DNA of 8,321 nt, from positions 1 through 8,321 of the forward strand of contig JAGARF010000106.1 in the NCBI GenBank assembly GCA_017622395.1, given 5' to 3'. Of this stretch, positions 1 to 6,210 are shown piece after piece (positions within the stretch are counted from its first letter, which is position 1; every line of letters starts with the position of its first letter). Both the position numbers and the translations under genes were made by a program. Under the pieces are notes generated by a model that ran no database searches, was not told the DNA's origin, and worked only from the letters and a program-made list of their open reading frames with translations. This DNA comes from Clostridia bacterium (GTDB lineage: Bacteria > Bacillota > Clostridia > RGIG6154).

Positions 1-887
1 AAACAAAAGAGCTTGTTAAATGCTTTGACAGCGTTAAAGCACTTGACGGTATTTCAATCAATGTTAAAAAAGGCTCTGTTTACGGTCTGGTAGGACCTAA
101 CGGAGCAGGGAAAACAACTTTAATTAAAACCTTGCTTGGCGTTTATAAACAAAACCAAGGGGAAGTTGAAATAGACGGCATAAAGGATGTAAACAGCGAA
201 GAATTAAAGCAGAGAATTGTATATATAAGCGACGATTTGTATTTTTATCCTTCATACACAATAAAGGATATGGCAAAATTCTATAAAAGCATTTATAAAA
301 ACTGGGACGAAGAAACTTTTGAAAAATTAAAAGGCATATTCAACATAGACGAAAAAAGAAAGGTTAAAAAGCTTTCAAAGGGTATGCAGAAGCAGGTGGC
401 ATTCTGGCTTGGTCTTTGCACAAAGCCTGATATTATGATACTTGATGAGCCTGTTGACGGTCTTGACCCTGTTATGAGAAGAAGTACAATGAAGCTTGTT
501 TTATCTGAGGTTGCGTCAAGGGATATGACGGTGCTTATTTCTTCCCACAACTTAAGAGAGCTTGAAGATGTGTGTGACTTTGTTGGAATTATGCATAAGG
601 GAAAAATCGTTATTGAGAAAGCACTTGATGATATTAAGGGAAATATACATAAAATTCAGGTTGCATTCAAGAACGGCTTGCCTGAAAATCTTTCTGATAA
701 GCTTGAAATACTTAAATGCGAAAGCTTCGGAAGTGTTTATAACATAATAGTAAGAGGAGAAAATGCAAGGGAAGTTATAGAAGCTTATGAACCCCTTGTA
801 TGCGATATAATTCCTCTCTCACTTGAAGAAGTGTTTATATACGAGTTAGGAGGTATGGGATATGAATTTGAAAGCATCATTATTTAA
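1..887 (+). CDS. ABC transporter ATP-binding protein (5' partial)
   Basis: This is the cytoplasmic ATPase of an ABC-2 type exporter that would power the permease encoded next. The open frame runs from the left edge (first full codon at base 3), so the true start is outside the window; a TTG at 132 lies after the Walker A motif and cannot be the start. Visible motifs are Walker A GPNGAGKTT (93-119), signature LSKGMQ (372-389), Walker B with D-loop ILDEPVDGLDP (438-470) and the switch histidine in SSH (540-548). The Q-loop position reads YISDD (222-236), with Asp where Gln is usual, as I recall for YtrB-like ATPases next to GntR regulators. A C-terminal extension of about 100 residues follows the nucleotide-binding core. 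The stop (885-887) overlaps the permease start by 26 bases, so the two are co-translated. The substrate cannot be read from the sequence. Confidence 0.93.
   Translation, partial: TKELVKCFDSVKALDGISINVKKGSVYGLVGPNGAGKTTLIKTLLGVYKQNQGEVEIDGIKDVNSEELKQRIVYISDDLYFYPSYTIKDMAKFYKSIYKNWDEETFEKLKGIFNIDEKRKVKKLSKGMQKQVAFWLGLCTKPDIMILDEPVDGLDPVMRRSTMKLVLSEVASRDMTVLISSHNLRELEDVCDFVGIMHKGKIVIEKALDDIKGNIHKIQVAFKNGLPENLSDKLEILKCESFGSVYNIIVRGENAREVIEAYEPLVCDIIPLSLEEVFIYELGGMGYEFESIII
848..853 (+). promoter_or_regulatory. Ribosome binding site of the permease gene
   Basis: AGGAGG lies 8 bases before ATG 862 and inside the last codons of the ATPase gene. It fixes the permease start and supports co-expression of the two genes. 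Confidence 0.85.
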
Positions 888-2862
888 TAAAAGCATATTC
901 AAAACAGATTTAAAAAGATTTTGGATTGCATCGCTTCTTTATACTGTTATACTGTTTTTCCTCGTACCTTTTCAGTATGTTGCGAGAGAAGAGAGGTTTT
1001 ATAACATTATAAATACAATTCCTGACGATTACCTTATGACAAGCTTTGCAGGCAGTTCTTATCCGGGAATATTCGTTGGCATTTTGTGCGGCGGTGTGTT
1101 TGCACTTATGATATTTATGTATATAAATTCAACCCCTGCAATATCTTTTTATCATTCCCTGCCATACAGAAGAACAACAATATATTTTACGAAGCTTTTA
1201 TCGGGAACTTTGCTTTTGGTTGTACCGATAGTAATTAACCTTTTAATACTTCTTGGGGCAAAGGGTTCGGGAACATACATACCTGCATTTTATTCACATT
1301 TATTTATATGGGCATATCTGCAGCTTGCGTATACATTAATTGTGTTCCTTGGTGTTTCCTTTGTGGCTATGTTTACAGGTAACTTTATGTATTTAATTGC
1401 AGTATCGGGAATTTGCGTTATAACACCGCTTTTAACAATTGTATTTGCAGAGGGGTTATTATCAGACCATCTTTACGGATATGTAGGCTCTATAGAAGAA
1501 GCACTTAATTGGGTGTACTTAATTCCAAAATATATGATGTCGCCAAGAGCATTTATATACCTTGCACTTGCAATTTTGTTTGTGATTTTCGGATGTATAA
1601 TCTACAACAAAAGAGACCTTGAGAAAAACGGCGAAGCGGTAGTTTTCAACAAAGCAAAGGTGTTTTTCCTTTATCTTGTGGCATTCCTTTGCGGTATTTT
1701 AAGCTATTGGTATTTCTCAAGTCTGCTTGGAAAGTCAGTACTCTGGATGCTTCCATTTGGTCTTGCAGGCATTATAGGTGCAAATATGATAAACAGAAAA
1801 CAGGTAACACTAAAGGGTTTTGTAAAGCCTGCGATATTTTACATAGTTGCCGTTGCAGTTTTATTTGTTGCATTTAAGGTTGATATAACAGGCTTTGAAA
1901 GAAGAGTGCCAAAGGCAGAAAATGTAGAGGAGGTTTATGTTTCCGTTCCTATGGTTGAAAACAATTATTCTGTAAGAGGAGCGGTTTACAGCTACAGAGA
2001 ATATTATGATGAGCAAATATTAAACCATAGCATAAAGGGTACAGACGAAATCAGCAAGGTTATTGCACTTCATCAATATAAGACAGAAAACAGAAAGCTT
2101 ACAAAGGGTGATGCGTACTTTGTAAATCTTGAATACAAGCTTAAAAACGGCAAAACTCTCAAGAGAGGGTATAATGTAGAAAGATTTGACGAAAAGGGTC
2201 TTGCGGAAGATGTTTTTATGCTTGAGGATATGAAAGCAAAGAGATATCATAAATATGAAGATGAAACTATAAAATATCAGTACATTTCTGTTACCCATGA
2301 TTTTGTAGGCGGTGAGCTTGGTGCTTATCTTGCAGGAAGTGCAGAGTTTGAAGAACTAAAGCAGGCACTTCACGAGGATATTAAAAACATTTCATATGAA
2401 TATGATTCAACCTTGCAAGGTGACTACTACGGCGGAAGAAATATGAGAATAAGAATAGCCTTTGACCCTCAGTTTGATGAAGATGTTATGAAAATGCTTG
2501 AAGAAAAAGAAATCAGTATGGTAAGAGATGAAAAGCCTTCGGTTGAATACAGATATGAGATTAACGACGGCTATCCGAGAACAAAGGCAGTTCTTGAAAA
2601 ATTCGGGCTTTATGAAAGAATTCCAAAGGCTGAAGATATAACTGAAATGTATATCAGGCATTACGGAGAAAGAATAGAAGAAAAACAAATCACAGACAGA
2701 GCAGACATTGAAAAGCTTTATGAAATTATAACAACATACGAAAGAGATTATGAAAAAGAGGAAGATTTAATAAATATACAAATGACAACAGGAGATTTCA
2801 GCTTTGAAATAAGTCTTCCTGAATCTAAGGTTAAAGAAATAACAGCTAAATATATGAAATAA
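862..2862 (+). CDS. ABC-2 type transporter permease with large C-terminal soluble region
   Basis: This 666-residue protein is the membrane partner of the preceding ATPase. The start is ATG 862, with AGGAGG at 848-853 and an 8-base spacer. About eight to nine hydrophobic segments can be seen in residues 1-340 (roughly 22-40, 70-88, 112-133, 152-171, 176-196, 230-247, 267-285, 293-309, 322-339). Residues 97-115 hold the YHSLPYRRTTIY-type motif after the second segment that is typical of ABC-2 permeases in Clostridia. Residues 341-666 are polar and probably lie on one face of the membrane. This part contains two copies of a module opening with (F/Y)ERx(V/I)PKAE (about 345-353 and 584-591). From memory it resembles the large permeases carrying a DUF6449-type C-terminus, but no search was run. 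Export of a peptide, drug or lipid is possible; the substrate is unknown. Confidence 0.88.
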   Translation: MNLKASLFNKSIFKTDLKRFWIASLLYTVILFFLVPFQYVAREERFYNIINTIPDDYLMTSFAGSSYPGIFVGILCGGVFALMIFMYINSTPAISFYHSLPYRRTTIYFTKLLSGTLLLVVPIVINLLILLGAKGSGTYIPAFYSHLFIWAYLQLAYTLIVFLGVSFVAMFTGNFMYLIAVSGICVITPLLTIVFAEGLLSDHLYGYVGSIEEALNWVYLIPKYMMSPRAFIYLALAILFVIFGCIIYNKRDLEKNGEAVVFNKAKVFFLYLVAFLCGILSYWYFSSLLGKSVLWMLPFGLAGIIGANMINRKQVTLKGFVKPAIFYIVAVAVLFVAFKVDITGFERRVPKAENVEEVYVSVPMVENNYSVRGAVYSYREYYDEQILNHSIKGTDEISKVIALHQYKTENRKLTKGDAYFVNLEYKLKNGKTLKRGYNVERFDEKGLAEDVFMLEDMKAKRYHKYEDETIKYQYISVTHDFVGGELGAYLAGSAEFEELKQALHEDIKNISYEYDSTLQGDYYGGRNMRIRIAFDPQFDEDVMKMLEEKEISMVRDEKPSVEYRYEINDGYPRTKAVLEKFGLYERIPKAEDITEMYIRHYGERIEEKQITDRADIEKLYEIITTYERDYEKEEDLINIQMTTGDFSFEISLPESKVKEITAKYMK

Positions 2863-2871
2863 AGTTATAAC

Positions 2872-2900
2872 AAGAAACGGTGCAAAATGCACCGTTTCTT
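2872..2900 (+). terminator. Rho-independent-type terminator hairpin after the ABC operon
   Basis: Two 13-base arms, 2872-2884 and 2888-2900, are perfectly complementary around an AAA loop. The right arm ends in TTTCTT, with further T-rich sequence after it, and the left arm begins AAGAAA, so the hairpin could stop transcription from either side. It sits 9 bases after the permease stop and marks the end of the host transporter unit. Confidence 0.85.
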
Positions 2901-2925
2901 TGTATACTGATTTTTGTGTCCTCGT

Positions 2926-2951
2926 TTGTCATAAAAAAGAAGTGTTATACT
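2926..2951 (+). promoter_or_regulatory. Possible promoter for the phage head operon
   Basis: An extended -10-like sequence TGTTATACT (2943-2951) lies 29 bases before the terS start. A TTGTCA (2926-2931) resembles a -35 box, but the spacing is only 14 bases, shorter than the usual 17. The TG extension may compensate. The location between a terminator and the first gene of a new operon makes a promoter plausible; the call is an inference from motif and position. Confidence 0.3.
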
Positions 2952-2965
2952 TTTTTCCGCAGGAA

Positions 2966-2972
2966 GGGGAGG
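2966..2972 (+). promoter_or_regulatory. Ribosome binding site deciding the terS start
   Basis: GGGGAGG, continuing as GGTGAT, is an almost complete match to the 16S rRNA 3' end. It is 8 bases from ATG 2981 but only 2 bases from the in-frame ATG 2975, so 2981 is preferred. It also rules out the far-upstream TTG at 2900, which overlaps the terminator arm. Confidence 0.8.
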
Positions 2973-2980
2973 TGATGCTT

Positions 2981-3169
2981 ATGGCTAAGAATAAATCTCT
3001 TACCGATTCACAAATCTTAGAGGAGCTGAGCCTCATTGCCGTAGATAAAGAAAATGCCGCCAATTACCGCATAAAGGCATTGGAGCTTTTGGGAAAGGCT
3101 AACAAGCTTTTCGGCGACGATACAGGTGAGGTGATTAAGGCGGTTAAGATTGTGGATGATGTTCCGTAA
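2981..3169 (+). CDS. Very small phage terminase small subunit (TerS-like)
   Basis: This 62-residue protein is probably the DNA-recognition partner of the terminase and the first gene of the phage head operon. The evidence is its position directly before TerL and a segment at residues 28-44 reading YRIKALELLGKANKLFG. That segment matches the KALELLGKxxxxF helix seen near the C-terminus of many TerS proteins of Gram-positive phages. The product is much shorter than usual TerS proteins (commonly over 100 residues), and I see no separate N-terminal helix-turn-helix. The frame stays open upstream to TTG 2900, but the strong ribosome binding site selects ATG 2981. It may be a reduced TerS or a separate small packaging protein that keeps only the oligomerisation part. 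Confidence 0.65.
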   Translation: MAKNKSLTDSQILEELSLIAVDKENAANYRIKALELLGKANKLFGDDTGEVIKAVKIVDDVP

Positions 3170-3204
3170 AGCTTAAAAATGTAATTTCCCCTGCATTTTA
3201 CAAG
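3156..3204 (+). other. Orphan 5' coding end of terL with likely one-base frameshift
   Basis: Two tandem ATG codons (3156, 3159), overlapping the end of terS, read M-M-F-R-K-A and stop at TAA 3174-3176. The terL frame just downstream encodes KLKNVISPAFYK without a start. Deleting one A from the AAA at 3168-3170 joins them into MMFRKLKNVISPAFYK and on into the HTHYFLKGGRGS segment. That change leaves the terS stop at 3167-3169 intact and gives the usual terS-terL overlap. A purine-rich AAGGCGG (3137-3143) lies 12-15 bases before these ATGs. The reconstruction is an inference; the frame facts are seen directly. Confidence 0.6.
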
Positions 3205-4359
3205 GTGCATAAGGATATAAAAAAACAAAGACACACCCATTACTTTCTAAAGGGCGGTCGAGGAAGCACCAAGTCAAGCTTTGCGGCAGTTGAAATGCTT
3301 ATTGCTGTAATGAAAAATAAAAACATAAACGGTGTCTGCGTACGAAGATACGGTAAATCCATTAAGGAAAGTGTTTTTAATCAGCTTTTGTGGGCGGCAG
3401 AGGCACTTGAGGTTTCCCATCTGTGGGAAAGCAAGGTTTCATTGCCTGAACTTACATATCTGCCCACAGGTCAAAAGATTATTTTCAGAGGAGCAGACGA
3501 TGTAAGCAAAATCAAATCTGTAAAATTTGTAAACGGCTACTGTGGTTTTGTATGGTATGAAGAATGTGACGAGTTTAAATGCTATGAAGATATTTTAAGC
3601 ATAAATCAGTCCCTTTTAAGGGGCGGTGATAAGTATACGGTGCTGTATACCTATAACCCTCCAAAGGTTTCGGGACATTGGATAAACAAACTCTGCAGAG
3701 AAGAAAGAAAAGACAAGCTTGTTCATCATTCAACCTACCTTACAACACCTGAAAAATGGCTTGGAGGTCAGTTTTTCATTGAGGCGGAGCACTTAAAGAA
3801 AACTGCACCTGACCTTTATCTTCATCAGTATATGGGAGAGCCTTTGAAAAATGAAGGATTAGTCCTTAAAAACTATGTTGTTGAAGAAAAGGAGTTTATG
3901 GGTGAGATTTTCTTTATGGGTCAGGACTTTGGTTTTAACCACGCAAATGTTATTCTTCTCCTTGGCTTTTATGAAGATGAGATACACATATTGAAAGAGC
4001 TTTATGTTAAAGGTCTTGAAACAAATGAAATCATAAATCTTGCGGAAGATATGTTTGACAAAAACATAATAATGTGGTGTGACAGTGCCGAGCCTGACAG
4101 AATTAAAGCATGGCAGAAAGCAGGATTTCGTGCCTGCGGTGTTTCAAAAGAGAAAAACAGTATATCGGCACAGATAGATTTCCTTATGAGTAAGAAAATT
4201 ATTATAAATCCCTCCTGCAAAAATACCATAAGAGAAATTGAGAATTGGTGCTGGTTAAAAGATAAAAATACAGGGGAATACATTGACATACCCACACCCA
4301 TAAATGATGATGCTATGGCGGCACTTCGTTATGGTGTGGAGTATATGAGAAAAATCTGA
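3205..4359 (+). CDS. Phage terminase large subunit (PBSX-like family), probable 5' frame disruption
   Basis: TerL is the ATPase-nuclease motor that pumps DNA into the prohead through the portal and cuts it. From GTG 3205 it has 384 residues. The ATPase half shows Walker A GGRGSTKSS (17-25), Walker B FVWYEECDEF (115-124) and a coupling motif YTYNPP. The RNase H-like nuclease half has acidic residues D241 (GQDFGFNHA), D293 (WCDSAEP) and D368/D369 (NDDAMAALRYG), so both activities look intact. The start is doubtful: GTG 3205 has no Shine-Dalgarno sequence. In the same frame, bases 3166-3204 encode VKLKNVISPAFYK, which is typical of the N-terminus of this family, yet no ATG, GTG or TTG exists between the TGA at 3157-3159 and 3205. 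See the separate entry at 3156-3204. The family assignment is firm; whether full-length protein is made is open. Confidence 0.9.
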   Translation: MHKDIKKQRHTHYFLKGGRGSTKSSFAAVEMLIAVMKNKNINGVCVRRYGKSIKESVFNQLLWAAEALEVSHLWESKVSLPELTYLPTGQKIIFRGADDVSKIKSVKFVNGYCGFVWYEECDEFKCYEDILSINQSLLRGGDKYTVLYTYNPPKVSGHWINKLCREERKDKLVHHSTYLTTPEKWLGGQFFIEAEHLKKTAPDLYLHQYMGEPLKNEGLVLKNYVVEEKEFMGEIFFMGQDFGFNHANVILLLGFYEDEIHILKELYVKGLETNEIINLAEDMFDKNIIMWCDSAEPDRIKAWQKAGFRACGVSKEKNSISAQIDFLMSKKIIINPSCKNTIREIENWCWLKDKNTGEYIDIPTPINDDAMAALRYGVEYMRKI

Positions 4360-4374
4360 ATAAAATCACACACC

Positions 4375-4441
4375 TTGCACTGATTTACTCTTTTGTGTAC
4401 ACAAAGTACACGACAGTCGTAAATCAGCACAATCTGTGCAA
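4375..4441 (+). repeat. Nested inverted repeats between terL and the portal gene
   Basis: The 115 bases between terL and the portal hold several perfect dyads. CTGATTTAC (4380-4388) pairs with GTAAATCAG (4419-4427), and the outer TTGCAC (4375-4380) pairs with GTGCAA (4436-4441). Inside is the 14-base palindrome TTTGTGTACACAAA (4392-4405). Overlapping it is GTGTAC/GTACAC (4395-4400, 4406-4411), and next to it is CGAC/GTCG (4411-4414, 4416-4419). GCACA-ATC-TGTGC (4427-4439) forms a further small hairpin followed by T-rich sequence. Several of these share bases and exclude each other. The stretch could be an RNA switch or attenuator, an operator, or a packaging-related site; no clear promoter is seen. 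Confidence 0.6.
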
Positions 4442-4464
4442 TTTTCTTTCAGATTTATTTCTTG

Positions 4465-4471
4465 AAAGGAG
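4465..4471 (+). promoter_or_regulatory. Ribosome binding site of the portal gene
   Basis: AAAGGAG lies 3 bases before ATG 4475 and 15 bases before the in-frame ATG 4487. The first spacing is tight and the second is long, so the exact start is uncertain. GAAAG (4464-4468), overlapping this site, could pair with CTTTC (4446-4450), which might partly mask it. Confidence 0.6.
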
Positions 4472-4474
4472 CTA

Positions 4475-5812
4475 ATGATTACAGGTATGAATATTTTAAG
4501 TGTATGTGAATACTTAAAAAACAAGCTTAATGTAGATATCAAGGGAGATTACTACGGCAGTATAAGTCAGTGGGAGGATTGGTACAAGGGCTACTATAAG
4601 CCTTTTCATCACTACACCGATTACAACGGCAGAGAAACCGTTCAGCTTGACAGATACAGTCTTAAAATGGCTAAAAAGGTCTGCGAGGATTGGGCAAATA
4701 TGCTTCTTAACGAAGAAACTATGGTGGTTTTGGAGAACAAAGAGGCACAGAAATTTGTAGACGGTGTTTTTGAAAGAAATGATTTCTTTGCCAATGCAAA
4801 CACGCTTATTGAAAAGACCTTTGCACTTGGTACGGGAGCAATTGCCGTCAGGCTGAACAATTACAAGGTATGCCTTGAATATATTACGGCGGATTGCATT
4901 ATCCCAATATCCTATGATAACAGAAGTATAACAGAGGTTGCTTTTGTTTCTGAGCATACATACAAGGGAAAGCCTTACATTTATCTTGAAACACACCTTA
5001 AAAACCAGCAGGGCAATTATGTTATCAGGAATGAATATTTAGACAGTAACTTCAACAGAGTCAAAACAGACAATAAAACAGTTGCAGAGTATGACACAAA
5101 GTCACCTGTGCCCTGGTTTGTTATTTTAAAGCCAAACATAACAAATAATGTGGATTTGAATTCACCTATGGGTATTTCTGTTTATGCAAATTCAACTGAT
5201 GTATTAAAGGGCGTGGATTTAGCATATGACAACTTATGCACAGATTTCTTTCTGGGCGGAAAAATGGTGCTTATGAACGAAAGCATTATTGCCAAAGAAC
5301 AGGGCGGAAACAGAGTTGTGCCTCAGCACTCAAAGAAAAGACTTTTTATGTCTATGGGTGACAGCGTTATTGACGGCAAAATGTATGAAGAATATAATCC
5401 TCAGCTTCGTGTTGATGAAAATGTTAAGGGCGTACAGAGCCAATTAAACTATCTGTCCTCAAAGTGCGGTCTTGGTGAAAGATATTACAGCTTTGAGTTT
5501 GACAGACAGACAACTGCAACTGAAATTGTTTTTGATAATGCAACTCTTTTCAGAAATGTAAAGAAGCACGAAAAGGTTATTGCTCAGGCAATTAAGGGGC
5601 TTGTTAAATGCATTTTAATGCTTGGGGGCTTTGATGAGGAGCAGAAAATAAGTGTTGTTTTTGATGACAGCATTATTGAAGATAAGGCTAAAATGCGTGC
5701 ACAGGACAGACTTGATATTGAAAACGGCATTATGCAGAAATGGGAATACCGTATGAAATACTACGGTGAAAATGAGGAAACTGCAAAGAAAAACATTACT
5801 GACGGGAGATGA
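4475..5812 (+). CDS. Phage portal protein (A118 / SPP1 gp6-like)
   Basis: The portal forms the ring at one capsid vertex through which TerL pumps DNA and to which the neck attaches. The protein has 445 residues, a usual length. Recognisable parts are SISQWEDWYKGYY (29-41), YSLKMAKKVCEDWANMLLNE (61-80), SPMGISVYANSTDVLKGVDL (230-249), followed by AYDNLCTDFFLGGK (250-263). Further on are GERYYSFEFDRQTTATEI (334-351), followed by a long helical tail with NVKKHEKVI, and VVFDDSIIEDK (394-404). These fit the A118-type branch of the SPP1-gp6 portal superfamily. ATG 4475 is used here; ATG 4487 (residue 5) is an alternative. It follows terL after a 115-base gap and overlaps the scaffold gene by ATGA. 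Confidence 0.92.
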   Translation: MITGMNILSVCEYLKNKLNVDIKGDYYGSISQWEDWYKGYYKPFHHYTDYNGRETVQLDRYSLKMAKKVCEDWANMLLNEETMVVLENKEAQKFVDGVFERNDFFANANTLIEKTFALGTGAIAVRLNNYKVCLEYITADCIIPISYDNRSITEVAFVSEHTYKGKPYIYLETHLKNQQGNYVIRNEYLDSNFNRVKTDNKTVAEYDTKSPVPWFVILKPNITNNVDLNSPMGISVYANSTDVLKGVDLAYDNLCTDFFLGGKMVLMNESIIAKEQGGNRVVPQHSKKRLFMSMGDSVIDGKMYEEYNPQLRVDENVKGVQSQLNYLSSKCGLGERYYSFEFDRQTTATEIVFDNATLFRNVKKHEKVIAQAIKGLVKCILMLGGFDEEQKISVVFDDSIIEDKAKMRAQDRLDIENGIMQKWEYRMKYYGENEETAKKNITDGR

Positions 5813-6207
5813 ACACCATTAAATTTTTAACAGAGATTTTAGAAGAAAAGGGCATCACTCTTGAAGAAGATGTTTTAAGTGCCATAGAGGGAGCAATCGG
5901 AGAAAGATTTGTTACTAAGGATGAATATAACGGTATGCTCCTTGAGGGACACCTTAAAACAGCACTTGCAAAGAGCGGTGCTAAATCCGAGAAAGCTATA
6001 TGGGGTTTTATAGACAAAAACTCCTTAAAGCTTGAAAACGGCGAGCTTAAGGGTTTTGACTCACAGCTTGCAGAAATTAAAAAGGAACACGGCTATCTGT
6101 TTGAAGATATGCAGACAAGCACGGGTTTTAATCATCAGTCGGGTATGAGTATAGATTACGACTCACTTTCCGACGAAGAATACTATAAGTTAAAAGAAAG
6201 GAATTAA
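5809..6207 (+). CDS. Phage capsid scaffold protein, short GP20-type
   Basis: A scaffold guides coat subunits into a correctly sized prohead and is then removed. Evidence is the position between portal and coat genes and the conserved core of the Phage_GP20 family: a TALAKSGAKSEKAIWGFID segment (51-69), then LKLENGELKGFDSQLAEIKK (73-92) and YLFED (96-100). The acidic C-terminal tail YDSLSDEEYYKLKERN (117-132) is a form common in scaffolds that bind coat through their C-terminus. At 132 residues it is clearly shorter than the roughly 180-200 usual for this family. FVTKDEYN (34-41) runs almost directly into the ALAKSGAK helix, so the central coiled coil is missing. Its ATG overlaps the portal stop (ATGA), and GGGAG directly precedes it, implying coupled translation. 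Confidence 0.8.
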   Translation: MNTIKFLTEILEEKGITLEEDVLSAIEGAIGERFVTKDEYNGMLLEGHLKTALAKSGAKSEKAIWGFIDKNSLKLENGELKGFDSQLAEIKKEHGYLFEDMQTSTGFNHQSGMSIDYDSLSDEEYYKLKERN

Positions 6208-6210
6208 AAT

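Noticed and set aside
132..887. TTG 132 as the start of the ATPase
   Set aside because: The same frame upstream encodes the Walker A motif, so the gene begins outside the window.
2900..2980. TTG 2900 as the start of terS
   Set aside because: It begins on the last base of the terminator stem and has no ribosome binding site; the strong site at 2966-2972 points to ATG 2981.
3156..3172. Programmed -1 ribosomal frameshift from terS into terL
   Set aside because: There is no slippery heptamer before the terS stop and no clear downstream stem; a one-base change explains the frames more simply.
4360..4474. tRNA gene, CRISPR repeat or insertion sequence remnant in the terL-portal gap
   Set aside because: There is no cloverleaf, no repeated spacer pattern and no transposase sequence; only short inverted repeats are seen.
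4514..4996. A 160-codon open frame on the minus strand
   Set aside because: It lies wholly inside the well-supported portal gene, has no recognisable domain, and is an expected shadow of AT-rich coding sequence.
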